Positions 24,039 through 32,895 are shown, counted from the first letter of the stretch. The stretch: 64,000 bases of DNA from Streptomyces fructofermentans (GCF_014651055.1 NZ_BMWD01000005.1:326646-390645); one strand, 5' to 3'. Translations and numbers: made by a program. Notes: a model not told the origin generated them from the sequence alone.

Positions 24039-26018
24039 ATGGGGGACATCGTGCAGACCCTGGCCTACGGTTCCTGGCCCTCGCCCATCGACGCGGCGCT
24101 CGCCGCCGCTCACGACGGGCACCCCGACCACGTCGGCTTCGTGGGCGAGGAGGCGTGGTGGACCGAACCCCGGCCCACCGAGGCCGGCCGCCGCACCCTG
24201 GTGCGCCGCCGGCCAGACGGCACCGAGGAGTCGGTGCTGCCGGCCCCCTGGAACGTCCGCAGCCGCGTCATCGAGTACGGCGGCCGGCCCTGGGACGGGA
24301 CGATGGGCGGGAACGGCCCGCTCGTCGTCTTCGTCGACTTCGCCGACCAGCGCCTGTACGCGTACGAGCCCGCCGTCCCGGACGCCCTGCCGCGCCCCCT
24401 CACACCCGTGTCGCCCGTCGGCGACGGACTGCGCTGGGTGGACCCGCAGGTGCGCCCCGAGCGCGGCGAGGTCTGGTGCGTCCTGGAGGAGTTCACCGGC
24501 GACGGGCCCACCGACGTGCGCCGGGTCGTCGCCGCCGTGCCGCTGGACGGCTCGGCCGCCGACGACCGCGACGCGGTGCGCGAACTCACCGACGGGCAGA
24601 ACCGGTTCGTCACCGGCCCGCGGCTCTCGCCCGACGGCGAACGGGCCGCCTGGCTCGTGTGGGACCACCCGCGGATGCCGTGGGACGGCACCGAGCTGAT
24701 GGTCGCCGACGTCGCCCCCGACGGAACGCTGAGGGGAGCGCGGAAGGCGGCCGGCGGCCCGGACGAGTCCATCGCCCAGGCCGACTGGTCGGCCGACGGG
24801 TCCCTGCTCCACGTCAGCGACCGCACCGGCTGGTGGAACCTCTACCGGGACGGCGAGCCGCTGTGCCCGCGCGAGGAGGAGTTCGGCGGGCCGCTGTGGA
24901 CGATCGGGCGCCGCTGGTTCGCACCGCTCGACAGCGGGCTGATCGCGGTCGTGCACGGCCGCGGCACCACGGCGCTCGGCATCCTCGACCCGGAGACCGG
25001 CGAGGTCGTCGACGCCGCCGGACCCTGGACGGAGTTCGCGGCCACCCTCGCCGCCGACGGCAGCCGGGTCGTCGCCGTGGCCGCGAGCCCGCGCAGCGCC
25101 TACGAGGTCGTCGAACTGGACGCCCGCACCGGCCGCGCCCGGGTGGTCGGCGCCGCGCACGACGACCCGGTGGACCCCGCCCACTACCCGGAACCGCAGA
25201 TCCGCACGTTCACCGGCCCCGCGGGCCGCGAGGTCCACGCCCACATCTACCCCCCGCACCACCCCGGCCACATCGCCCCCGACGACGAACTCCCCCCGTA
25301 CGTCGTCTGGGCGCACGGCGGCCCCACGAGCTGCGCCCCGCTCGTACTGGACCTGGAGATCGCCTACTTCACCTCCCGCGGCATCGGCGTCGCCGAGGTC
25401 AACTACGGCGGTTCCACCGGCCACGGCCGCGAGTACCGCAACCGGCTGCGGGAGCAGTGGGGCGTGGTGGACGTCGAGGACTGCGCGGCCGTCGCCCTCG
25501 CCCTCGCCGAGGAGGGCACCGCCGACCGCGACAGGCTCGCGATCCGGGGCGGCAGCGCGGGCGGCTGGACGGCCGCCGCCTCCCTGGCGAGCACCGACGT
25601 GTACGCCTGCGGGACCATCATCTACCCCATCCTCGACCTCGCGGGCTGGGGGACGGGGGAGACCCACGACTTCGAGTCCCAGTACCTGGAGAGCCTCGTC
25701 GGCCCGCTGGCCGAGGTCCCCGGACGGTACGCCGAACGCTCGCCCAGCGAGCACGCCGACCGGGTCACCGCGCCCTTCCTCCTCCTCCAGGGGCTCGACG
25801 ACGTGATCTGCCCGCCCGCCCAGTGCGAGCGCTTCCTGGCCCGGGTCGAGGAGCGGGAACGGCGGGTGCCGCACGCCTACATCGCCTTCGAGGGCGAGGG
25901 CCACGGCTTCCGGCGGGCCGACACGATGATCCGGGCCCTGGAGGCCGAACTCTCCCTGTACGCACAGGTCTTCGGCCTCAATCCACCCGGTGTCGCGACC
26001 CTGGAGCTCGGCAAGTGA
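24039..26018 (+). CDS. S9-family prolyl oligopeptidase-like serine peptidase
   Basis: A 659-residue cytoplasmic peptidase. A seven-bladed beta-propeller occupies about 1-400, then an alpha/beta hydrolase domain with 'WAHGGPTSCAP' (oxyanion), the nucleophile Ser506 in 'GGSAGGW', Asp in 'LQGLDDVICPP' and His in 'GEGHGFRR'. The propeller restricts access to short peptides. Start: the ATG at 24039 sits 7 bases after the previous stop; a GTG 12 bases later is the alternative. The next gene overlaps its stop (GTGA). Confidence 0.9.
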   Translation: MGDIVQTLAYGSWPSPIDAALAAAHDGHPDHVGFVGEEAWWTEPRPTEAGRRTLVRRRPDGTEESVLPAPWNVRSRVIEYGGRPWDGTMGGNGPLVVFVDFADQRLYAYEPAVPDALPRPLTPVSPVGDGLRWVDPQVRPERGEVWCVLEEFTGDGPTDVRRVVAAVPLDGSAADDRDAVRELTDGQNRFVTGPRLSPDGERAAWLVWDHPRMPWDGTELMVADVAPDGTLRGARKAAGGPDESIAQADWSADGSLLHVSDRTGWWNLYRDGEPLCPREEEFGGPLWTIGRRWFAPLDSGLIAVVHGRGTTALGILDPETGEVVDAAGPWTEFAATLAADGSRVVAVAASPRSAYEVVELDARTGRARVVGAAHDDPVDPAHYPEPQIRTFTGPAGREVHAHIYPPHHPGHIAPDDELPPYVVWAHGGPTSCAPLVLDLEIAYFTSRGIGVAEVNYGGSTGHGREYRNRLREQWGVVDVEDCAAVALALAEEGTADRDRLAIRGGSAGGWTAAASLASTDVYACGTIIYPILDLAGWGTGETHDFESQYLESLVGPLAEVPGRYAERSPSEHADRVTAPFLLLQGLDDVICPPAQCERFLARVEERERRVPHAYIAFEGEGHGFRRADTMIRALEAELSLYAQVFGLNPPGVATLELGK

Positions 26019-26938
26019 GAGAACTCGTCCGGCCCCCCAGGCTGCGTGCGGGCTCCCGGGTCGCCGTGGTCGCCCCCAGCGGGCCGATCCCCGAGGAACG
26101 GCTCGCGGCGGGCCTGGACATCCTGCGCGGCTGGGACCTGGACCCCGTCGTCGCGCCCCATGTCCTGGACAGGCACGAGGAGTTCGAGTACCTGGCCGGC
26201 ACGGACCGGAACAGGGCCGCGGACCTCCAGGCCGCGTGGTGCGACCCGTCCGTGGACGCCGTGCTGTGCGCCCGCGGCGGCTACGGCGTGCAGCGCATGG
26301 TCGACCTGCTCGACTGGGACGCGCTGCGCGCCGCCGGACCCAAGGTGTTCCTCGGCTTCAGCGACATCACGTCACTGCACGAGGCGTTCGCCGCACGGCT
26401 GGGCCTCGTGACCCTGCACGGACCGATGGTCGCGGGCCTCGACTTCGTCAAGAACGCGCGCGCCCAGGAACACCTGCGGGCGACCCTCCTCGAGCCGGAG
26501 TCCGTGCGCACCCTCGTCTCCGACGGCCGGGCCCTGGTGCCCGGCCGGGCCCGGGGCGTACTCCTCGGCGGCTGCCTGGCCCTCCTCGCCACCGACATCG
26601 GCACCCCGTACGCCCGGCCCCCGGAACCCGGTGGCCTCCTGTGCCTGGAGGACGTCGGCGAGGACACGTACCGCCTGGACCGCTCCCTCACCCAGCTCCT
26701 GCGGGCGGGCCGGTTCGACGGGGTCTGCGGCATCCTGCTCGGCTCGTGGGACCGATGCGGCCCGTACGAGAAGGTCCGGGCGCTGCTCCTCGACCGGCTC
26801 GGCGGACTCGGCGTGCCGATCGCCGAGGAGTTCGGGTTCGGTCACTGCGACGGGGCGCTGACCGTCCCGTTCGGCGTGCGCGCGGAACTGGACGCGGAGG
26901 CGGGCACGTTGACGCTGGAGGCGCCGGCGCTCGCGTAG
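26015..26938 (+). CDS. S66-family LD-carboxypeptidase-like peptidase
   Basis: A 307-residue protein of the LdcA/MccF family. 'RLRAGSRVAVVAPSGPI' starts the N-terminal domain, 'CARGGYGVQR' precedes the nucleophile Ser in 'GFSDITSLHEAFA', and 'HGPMVAGLDF' and 'GGCLALLATDIGTPY' are family blocks. LdcA cleaves the L,D-bond in recycled muropeptides, while MccF homologues cleave microcin C-type antibiotics. Next to DppA, the first role seems more likely here. GTG start overlapping the upstream stop by 4 bases; last gene of the coupled peptidase operon. Confidence 0.9.
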   Translation: MRELVRPPRLRAGSRVAVVAPSGPIPEERLAAGLDILRGWDLDPVVAPHVLDRHEEFEYLAGTDRNRAADLQAAWCDPSVDAVLCARGGYGVQRMVDLLDWDALRAAGPKVFLGFSDITSLHEAFAARLGLVTLHGPMVAGLDFVKNARAQEHLRATLLEPESVRTLVSDGRALVPGRARGVLLGGCLALLATDIGTPYARPPEPGGLLCLEDVGEDTYRLDRSLTQLLRAGRFDGVCGILLGSWDRCGPYEKVRALLLDRLGGLGVPIAEEFGFGHCDGALTVPFGVRAELDAEAGTLTLEAPALA

Positions 26939-27002
26939 CGGCGCGGGGGCGGGCGTCCATGCGGCGAGGCCGGGGAGGCGGCCGGGGGCGTACCGTGACG
27001 TC

Positions 27003-27548
27003 ATGTCCGGTACCGCCGAATACCTCGCCGAAGGCCCTCGCGCGGGCATTCGCCCCTTCACCCACGCGGACGGCGCCGAGTTCACCGCGCGGGTGCGTGA
27101 GAGCAAGGGCCTGCACCAGCCGTGGCTGTTCCCGCCCGACAGCCCCGCCGCCTACGCCTCGTACGCGGGGCGGCTGATCGACGATCCGACGAAGGCGGGG
27201 TTCCTCGTCTGCGAGACGGACGGCGCGGGCATCGCCGGGTACATCAACATCAACAACATCGTCGGGGGCGCCTTCCGCTGCGGGGCGCTCGGCTACGGCG
27301 CCTTCGCCCACGCCGCCGGACGCGGTCTGATGCGCGAAGGGCTGGACCTGGTCGTGCGGCACGCGTTCGGCCCGCTCGGGCTGCACCGGCTGGAGATCAA
27401 CGTGCAGCCGGGCAACGCCGCCTCGATCGCGCTGGCCCGCCGCTGCGGCTTCCGGCTGGAGGGCTTCTCGCCGGCGTTCCTCTTCATCGACGGGGCCTGG
27501 CGCGATCACGAACGCTGGGCCGTCACCGCCGATATGGTGCCCTCATGA
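27003..27548 (+). CDS. GNAT acetyltransferase, RimJ/RimL type
   Basis: A 181-residue acetyltransferase with the RimJ/RimL arrangement: 'GIRPFTHADGAEFTARV' near the start, the acetyl-CoA site around 'GYGAFAHAAGRGLMREGL', and 'GLHRLEINVQPGNAASIALARRCGF' near the end. Family members acetylate protein N-termini or small amines. Its stop overlaps the ATG of the arginase-fold gene (ATGA), so the two are co-translated. Confidence 0.9.
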   Translation: MSGTAEYLAEGPRAGIRPFTHADGAEFTARVRESKGLHQPWLFPPDSPAAYASYAGRLIDDPTKAGFLVCETDGAGIAGYININNIVGGAFRCGALGYGAFAHAAGRGLMREGLDLVVRHAFGPLGLHRLEINVQPGNAASIALARRCGFRLEGFSPAFLFIDGAWRDHERWAVTADMVPS

Positions 27549-28453
27549 GTCCCGTACGCAGCCTCGTGGTCCTGGACGCCCCCTCGAACCTGGGACTGCG
27601 TCCGCCCGCGCCGGGCACGGTGCCCGGCTGCTGCAAACTCGCCGGGGCCCTGCGCGAACAACGCGTGGTCCAGCGCCTCGGCGCACTGGAGGGCGGCGTG
27701 GTCGTCCCGCCCCGCTACGACCGCGGCGACTGGCAGGAGGGCGACGGAGTCTTCAACGCCGGGGCGCTCGCCGCCTACACCGTCAGGCTCGCCGACCGCG
27801 TCGAGCGCCATGTCCGCGCCGGAGACCTGCCCGTCGTCCTCGGCGGCGACTGCTCGATCCAGCTCGGCGCCTCACTGGCCCTGCGGCGCCTCGGACGGTA
27901 CGGACTCGTGGCCGTCGACGCCTCGGCGGACTTCCGGCACCCCGGCAACTCGGAGCGGATCGGCGCGGCGGGCGGCGAGGAGGTGGCCCTGGCGACGGGC
28001 CGCGGCCAGGACGACCTCACCGACCTCGAAGGGCTGAAGCCCTATCTGCGCGACGAGGACGTGCGGTTCTTCGGCATCCGCGACTGCTTCGAGGAGGACC
28101 GGGCCGAACTCGCCGAGCTGAAGATCCCCACGGTGACGGTCGGCGACCTGCGCGAATGGGGCGCCGACACGCTGGGCCGGACGACCGCGCAGAGCTTCGA
28201 CGCGAAGGAACTCGACGGATTCTGGGTGCACTTGGACGCCGACGTGCTCGACCCGTCCGTCATGCCCGCCGTCGACAGCCCCGACCCGGACGGCCTGATG
28301 CCCGACGAACTCGTCGCCCTGCTGCGGCCGTTGGTGGGCTCCCCGCGCTGCGTGGGCTTCAACGTCACCATCTACGACCCGGATCTGGACCCGGAGGGCA
28401 CCGCGGGCGCCCTGCTCGCGGACATCGTCGTCGCGGCCTTTGCCCAATCCTGA
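27545..28453 (+). CDS. Arginase-fold protein lacking both His metal ligands
   Basis: A 302-residue ureohydrolase-fold protein. The third metal motif is intact (Asp231 and Asp233 in 'HLDADVLDP'). The first reads 'GGDCS' with Cys103 where arginases have His, and the second reads 'DASAD' (Asp125, Ser127, Asp129) where they have Asp-Ala-His-x-Asp. Four Asp ligands remain, so a different metal, a different reaction or a non-catalytic role are all possible. It is coupled to the GNAT gene upstream (ATGA overlap) and followed 40 bases later by the DUF5107 gene. Confidence 0.82.
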   Translation: MSPVRSLVVLDAPSNLGLRPPAPGTVPGCCKLAGALREQRVVQRLGALEGGVVVPPRYDRGDWQEGDGVFNAGALAAYTVRLADRVERHVRAGDLPVVLGGDCSIQLGASLALRRLGRYGLVAVDASADFRHPGNSERIGAAGGEEVALATGRGQDDLTDLEGLKPYLRDEDVRFFGIRDCFEEDRAELAELKIPTVTVGDLREWGADTLGRTTAQSFDAKELDGFWVHLDADVLDPSVMPAVDSPDPDGLMPDELVALLRPLVGSPRCVGFNVTIYDPDLDPEGTAGALLADIVVAAFAQS

Positions 28454-28493
28454 CCCGGAGTGCCCCTGGCCGGGGAGTCGCACAGCCTGTTCC

Positions 28494-30476
28494 ATGGGCG
28501 ACGTGACGACCATCCGACGTGACGTGCTGACCCTGCCGGTCGCGGACGTGGGCCCGGACAACCCACTGCCCCCGCTGTGCCCGCCCGACGAGATCCACCG
28601 GCCGGACGAACGCGACGGCGAGGGCCTGCCCCGGGACATGGCCCGCCAGATCGGGTACGGGCGACTGCGCAGCCTGCTGCCGGAGCGGCTCAGGGACGGA
28701 TACGGCAGGAGCCGCGCACCACGGGCCGTCGACACCCTCGTCATCGAGAACGACCGGCTGCGCGCGACCGTCCTGCCCGGATACGGCGGCCGGGTCGTCT
28801 CACTGGTCCACAAGCCGGGCGACCGCGAACTCCTGTACCGCAACCCGGTGTTCCAGCCCGCGGACTTCGCGCTCAACGGGGCCTGGTTCTCCGGCGGCAT
28901 CGAATGGAACACCGGCGCCACCGGGCACTCGACCCTGGCCTGCGCACCCGTGCACGCCGCGCGCGTCACCGCACCCGACGGCGGGGACATGCTGCGCCTG
29001 TGGGAGTGGGAACGGCTGCGCGACCTGCCGTTCCAGGTCGACCTGTGGCTGCCCGACGGCTCGGACTTCCTGTACGCGGGCGTCCGCGTCCGCAATCCGC
29101 ACGAGCGGGCGGTACCCCTGTACTGGTGGTCCAACACCGCCGTCCCCGAGGACCGCAGGGTGCTCGCGCCCGCCGACGAGGCCTGGCACTTCGGCCCCGA
29201 GCGACGGCTGCGCAGGGTACCGGTCCCGGTGCACGGGGGGACCGACCGGACGTACCCCCGGCGCAGCGAGTACCCCGCCGACCACTTCTACGAACTGCCG
29301 GACGGCCGGCGCCGCTGGATGGCCGCCGTGGACGCGGACGGGCGGGGCCTGGTGCAGACGTCGACCGACGTGCTGCGCGGACGCAAGCTGTTCGTGTGGG
29401 GCACCGGCAGCGGCGGCCGCCGCTGGCAGCAGTGGCTCACCGAACCCGGCACCGAGGGGTACTGCGAGATCCAGGCCGGGCTCGCCCGCACGCAGTTGGA
29501 GCACGTGCGGCTCGAGGGGGAGAGCGAGGTGGCGTGGCTGGAGGCGTACGGTCCGCTCACGGCCGACGCCGGGACGGTGCACGGCACGGACTGGGCCGCC
29601 GCCTGCTCCGACGTCGAGGAACGGCTCGAACGGCGGCTGCCGCGCGCCGGGTTCGAGGAGGCGTACAAGGCGTGGCGGACCGCCGCCGACACGGAGCCGG
29701 GCGAACTGCTCGCGACCGGCTCCGGATGGGGCGCGCTCGAAGTGCTGCGCGCCGGGCACAGCCTTCCCGGCACCCCCTTCGACGAATCGGCCCTCGGGGA
29801 CGCCCAGGCGCCGTGGCAGGACCTGCTCCGCTCCGGCTCCCTGCCCGAGCCCCGCAGGGCGGGGCCTCCCGGGGAGACGCTCGTCGCGCCGCACTGGCGC
29901 GACCTCCTGGAGACCGCGCCCGCGCACCCGCACACCGAGTACCACCTCGGAGTCGCCCAGTGGCACGCGGGCGACCGGGCCCAGGCCGTGCGCAGCTGGG
30001 AGCGGGCACTGGGCCTCGCCCCGTCCCAGTGGCCGCTGCTGCGCTGCCTCGCGGTCGCCGACCTGGAGGCGGGCCACCGGGAACGCGCCGCCGACCGCTA
30101 CACGGACGCCTTCGACGACCTGTGCCGGGAGCGCCGCGACGACGGCGAGGCCTGGACCGCCGCCACCGCCGCACTGGGCAGGGAGGCCGTCGCCGCACTG
30201 CTCGCGGTGGGGCGCACGGCACCGGCGCGATCCGTGTGGGAGCGGCTGCGCCCGGCGACCCGCCGACGTGGCAGGTTCCGCCTGATCGAGGCGGAGCTGC
30301 TGCTCGCGGAGGGCGACCGGGACGCGGCGCGCGCCGTGTTCGACGCGGGCTTCGAGGTCGCCGACCTGCGCGAGGGCGCCGAGGCCGTCGGAGCGCTGTG
30401 GTCCCGGATCACCGACGAGCCGCTGCCGGAGCGCTACGACTTCCGGATGCGGCCATCGGGCGGCGGCGGGGCGTGA
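28494..30476 (+). CDS. DUF5107 protein with C-terminal TPR-like repeats
   Basis: A 660-residue protein. Residues ~85-390 look like a galactose-mutarotase-like beta-sandwich of the DUF5107 family ('VIENDRLRATVLPGYGGRVVSLVHKPGDRELLYRNP', shown in pieces elsewhere, is the typical opening; 'SGGIEWNTGA' and 'YWWSNTAVPED' follow). Residues ~480-650 are helical repeats ('HTEYHLGVAQWHAGDRAQAV', 'WPLLRCLAVADLEAGHRE'), consistent with TPRs. Carbohydrate binding or processing is inferred; the reaction is unknown. The ATG at 28494 is chosen, with a GTG at 28503 possible; neither has a strong ribosome binding site. Confidence 0.8.
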   Translation: MGDVTTIRRDVLTLPVADVGPDNPLPPLCPPDEIHRPDERDGEGLPRDMARQIGYGRLRSLLPERLRDGYGRSRAPRAVDTLVIENDRLRATVLPGYGGRVVSLVHKPGDRELLYRNPVFQPADFALNGAWFSGGIEWNTGATGHSTLACAPVHAARVTAPDGGDMLRLWEWERLRDLPFQVDLWLPDGSDFLYAGVRVRNPHERAVPLYWWSNTAVPEDRRVLAPADEAWHFGPERRLRRVPVPVHGGTDRTYPRRSEYPADHFYELPDGRRRWMAAVDADGRGLVQTSTDVLRGRKLFVWGTGSGGRRWQQWLTEPGTEGYCEIQAGLARTQLEHVRLEGESEVAWLEAYGPLTADAGTVHGTDWAAACSDVEERLERRLPRAGFEEAYKAWRTAADTEPGELLATGSGWGALEVLRAGHSLPGTPFDESALGDAQAPWQDLLRSGSLPEPRRAGPPGETLVAPHWRDLLETAPAHPHTEYHLGVAQWHAGDRAQAVRSWERALGLAPSQWPLLRCLAVADLEAGHRERAADRYTDAFDDLCRERRDDGEAWTAATAALGREAVAALLAVGRTAPARSVWERLRPATRRRGRFRLIEAELLLAEGDRDAARAVFDAGFEVADLREGAEAVGALWSRITDEPLPERYDFRMRPSGGGGA

Positions 30477-30479
30477 CCG

Positions 30480-30833
30480 TCAGGCCGACGGGCTCCGGTC
30501 CACGTACTCGTAGACGGACCCGTCGGGGTGCATCGCGATCAGATTGCGGCCGACCGGTGTCGCGACCGGGCCCGCGAGCACGGCGGCGCCCGATTCGGTG
30601 AGCACCCGGTGGGCCTCGTCGACGTTCTTCACCGCGATGGTCGCCGCGACCTTGCGGAGCACTTCCAGCTCCGACTCCGGTCCGCTCATCAGCAGGAAGC
30701 AGCCGACCGCGGCGACGGACACGCCGCCCCGCTCGAAGCGGAGTGCCGGGCCGCCCGCCAGCTTCTCGTAGAAGGGGACCGCGGTCTCCAGGTCGTCGAC
30801 GCAGATGCGCAGCGTGGCTCCCAGAATGTCCAT
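30480..30833 (-). CDS. VOC-family (glyoxalase/bleomycin resistance-like) protein
   Basis: A 117-residue protein with two beta-alpha-beta-beta-beta modules: 'TLRICVDDLETAVPFYEKLAG' and 'AATIAVKNVDEAHRVLTESG', ending with 'IAMHPDGSVYEYVDRS'. It could be a metal-dependent lyase/dioxygenase-like enzyme or a drug-binding protein; the ligand positions do not decide. The true start is the ATG at 30833, since the sequence upstream is repeat-rich non-coding DNA. Convergent with the DUF5107 gene, 3 bases apart. Confidence 0.85.
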   Translation of the reverse strand: MDILGATLRICVDDLETAVPFYEKLAGGPALRFERGGVSVAAVGCFLLMSGPESELEVLRKVAATIAVKNVDEAHRVLTESGAAVLAGPVATPVGRNLIAMHPDGSVYEYVDRSPSA

Positions 30834-31421
30834 ACGGACGAGCCTAGTTGGGGACGGCCGCGAAGGAGATCCTTTCCCTCGGATCGTGCGCGCGGATCCC
30901 GCTTCCGCCGTGCGGATGAGGCCCGTCGTCCGGGTCGGCCCCGGGCCCGCGGCTCCTGGAGCCCGCCCGGCGTCGAAGTCCGCCGCCCATGGAGTCCGTC
31001 GCTCAAGGGCCGCCGCCCCGGAGCCCGCCGGTCCCGTCCCGGAGCGGGCCGACGGGCCACCCGTGCGACGGGCGACCGGGCCGACGGGCCGTGCGGCGGT
31101 GGCGCCGGGTGGCGCTCCCGCCGTCCGGTGCCGCGCGCGCCGGACCACGCGCGCTGGACCACGCGCGCTGGACCACGCGCGCTGGACCACGCGCGCTGGA
31201 CCACGCGCGCTGGACCACGCGCGCTGGACCACGCGCGCTGGACCGCGCGCGCCGGACCGCGCGCCGCGGGCGGGTCCGGCCGGGAGGGCGTGTCCGTCCG
31301 GACGGGCGCGCCCCAGGTGGCACGCCCCGGCCCGGGCGCCCCGGCGGGGGACCCGACGTTTGGGCGCCCCAGCCGGGGGGACGCGAAAAGCCCGTACGAG
31401 ACACTCCGCCGGAGGAGCACC
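30834..31421. other. Repeat-bearing intergenic region
   Basis: About 590 bases between the divergently placed VOC gene and the shortened oxidoreductase. The middle is a 14-bp tandem array (listed separately). Near 31358, GTTT followed about 15 bases later by a G-run resembles stress sigma factor promoters. No credible gene was found; open frames here are by-products of the repeat. Confidence 0.55.
31135..31260. repeat. 14-bp tandem repeat, nine units
   Basis: Unit GCGCGCTGGACCAC. Six units (31149-31232) are exact copies; the first and the last two carry C-for-T or G-for-A changes. The period is not a multiple of three and no gene overlaps it, so it is a non-coding array of BssHII-like GCGCGC sites, likely variable in copy number between strains. 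Confidence 0.92.
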
Positions 31422-31877
31422 ATGAGCCGACCCCGTGTCGTGATCATCGGCGCAGGATTCGCCGGATACCGGACCGCACGGACCCTGTCCCGGACGGCCC
31501 GCGGCAAGGCCGACGTCGTACTGCTGAACCCGACGGACCACTTCCTGTACCTGCCCGTGCTGCCCCAGGTCGCCGCCGGTGTCCTGGAGCCGCGCCGCGT
31601 CACCGTGTCCCTGTCCGGCCCGGCCGCCGGGGCCGTCACCCGCGGCCACCACCTGGCCGCGATGCCCGGGAACCGCGTGCGGGTCGCCGCCGACTGGCTG
31701 CTGGACGCCGTACTGCCGCGCCAGGCCGTCCAGTTGGGGCTGGTCCGGGGCTGGTCCGTGCCCCTGGGCACGGCCTCGCCCGAACCGGCCCGCGTGCCGG
31801 GACGGGCCGAGCCTCCCGCGGCGGACGCCCCGGAGGCTCCCGACGCTCCGGACGACCGGGGGACACGGAGGGAATGA
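31422..31877 (+). pseudogene. NADH dehydrogenase-like FAD oxidoreductase with a large internal deletion
   Basis: A 151-residue frame. The first ~65 residues are the Rossmann start of a type II NADH dehydrogenase-like protein ('VVIIGAGFAGYRTARTLSR', 'LNPTDHFLYLPVLPQVAAG'). The next ~50 are what I recognise as its C-terminal membrane-associated end ('GHHLAAMPGNRVRVAADWLL', 'RQAVQLGLVRGWSVPLG'). The ~300 residues between, holding the NADH site and second FAD motif, are absent. The join at 'VSLSGPAAG' suggests an in-frame deletion. GGAGGAG precedes the ATG, so it may still be translated. It could be a relic or a small repurposed protein. Confidence 0.7.
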
Positions 31878-31879
31878 CC

Positions 31880-32797
31880 ATGCGGACCGTACGCGCGGGA
31901 GGGCGCACCGTGCAGGTGCACCGGCCCGACAAGGTGCTCTTCCCCGGCGGCGGCGGGGCCGGGCAGTACACGAAGGGGGACCTCGTCGCGTACTGCCGGG
32001 AGATCGCCCCGTACATGCTGCCGCACCTCAGGGGGCGGCCGCTGATGCTGGAGCGCCACCCCGACGGCGTCGAGGGGCCCCGGTTCATGCAGAAGAACGT
32101 CCGGGACCACGATCCGGCGTGGATCGGCCGCGTCGAGGTGCCCAAGGAGGGAGGCACCGTCACGCACCCCGTGTGCGACGACACCGCGACCCTCGTGTAC
32201 CTGGCCGACCAGGCCTGCCTGACCCTGCACAGGTGGCTGTCCAGGACCGGCCGGCTCGACCGGCCGGACCGGATGGTCCTCGACCTCGATCCGGCGACCG
32301 AGGACTTCGAGCCGGTGCGGGAGGCCGCCCGGTTGTTCGGCGAGCTCCTCGACGAGGTGCGGCTGCCGTCCGCCCTGATGACCACCGGCTCCCGCGGGCT
32401 GCACGTCGTGGTCCCGCTCGACGGACGGCAGGGATTCGACGACGTGCGCGCCTTCGCCCGGGACCTCGCCGACACACTCGTCGAGGAGCACCCCGACCGC
32501 TTCACGACGGCCGCCCGGAAGAAGGACCGCGGGGACCGGCTCTACCTGGACGTCCAGCGCAACGGCTACGCCCAGACGGCGGTCGCCCCCTATTCCGTCC
32601 GTGCCGCCCCCGGCGCCCCGGTCGCCGTCCCCCTCTCCTGGGACCAGCTCGACGATCCCGCGCTCGGCCCCCGCCGCTGGACCATCGAGGACGCCGTCGA
32701 CCAGGCCCGTACCCGCCCCTGGTCCGGGCTGGCCCGCGCCCGCGCGCTCGGCCCGGCACTGCGCCGGCTGGACGCCCTGCGCGGCCGTCGGCGCTGA
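31880..32797 (+). CDS. ligD: Stand-alone LigD polymerase/primase domain (NHEJ)
   Basis: A 305-residue AEP-type polymerase domain like the N-terminal module of mycobacterial LigD. Catalytic Asp135 and Asp137 lie in 'MVLDLDPA', and 'MTTGSRGLHVVVPLD' and 'LYLDVQRNGYAQTAVAPYS' are further active-site blocks. In Streptomyces the NHEJ activities are often separate genes; no ligase or Ku is in this window. Start: GGAGG lies 8 bases before the ATG at 31880 but only 2 before the in-frame ATG at 31874, so 31880 is preferred. It lies 2 bases after the shortened oxidoreductase frame. Confidence 0.9.
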   Translation: MRTVRAGGRTVQVHRPDKVLFPGGGGAGQYTKGDLVAYCREIAPYMLPHLRGRPLMLERHPDGVEGPRFMQKNVRDHDPAWIGRVEVPKEGGTVTHPVCDDTATLVYLADQACLTLHRWLSRTGRLDRPDRMVLDLDPATEDFEPVREAARLFGELLDEVRLPSALMTTGSRGLHVVVPLDGRQGFDDVRAFARDLADTLVEEHPDRFTTAARKKDRGDRLYLDVQRNGYAQTAVAPYSVRAAPGAPVAVPLSWDQLDDPALGPRRWTIEDAVDQARTRPWSGLARARALGPALRRLDALRGRRR

Positions 32798-32895
32798 ATG
32801 CCCGAATACTGGATCCGTACGGGAGAACGCGGTGCCGCGCTCCGGCCCCGCACGGGACGGGAGCCGTGGCGCGCGCCACCGGAGGAGGAGGCGCC

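Noticed and set aside
31135..31260. Possible CRISPR array
   Set aside because: The units are only 14 bp and contiguous, with no unique spacers and no cas genes.
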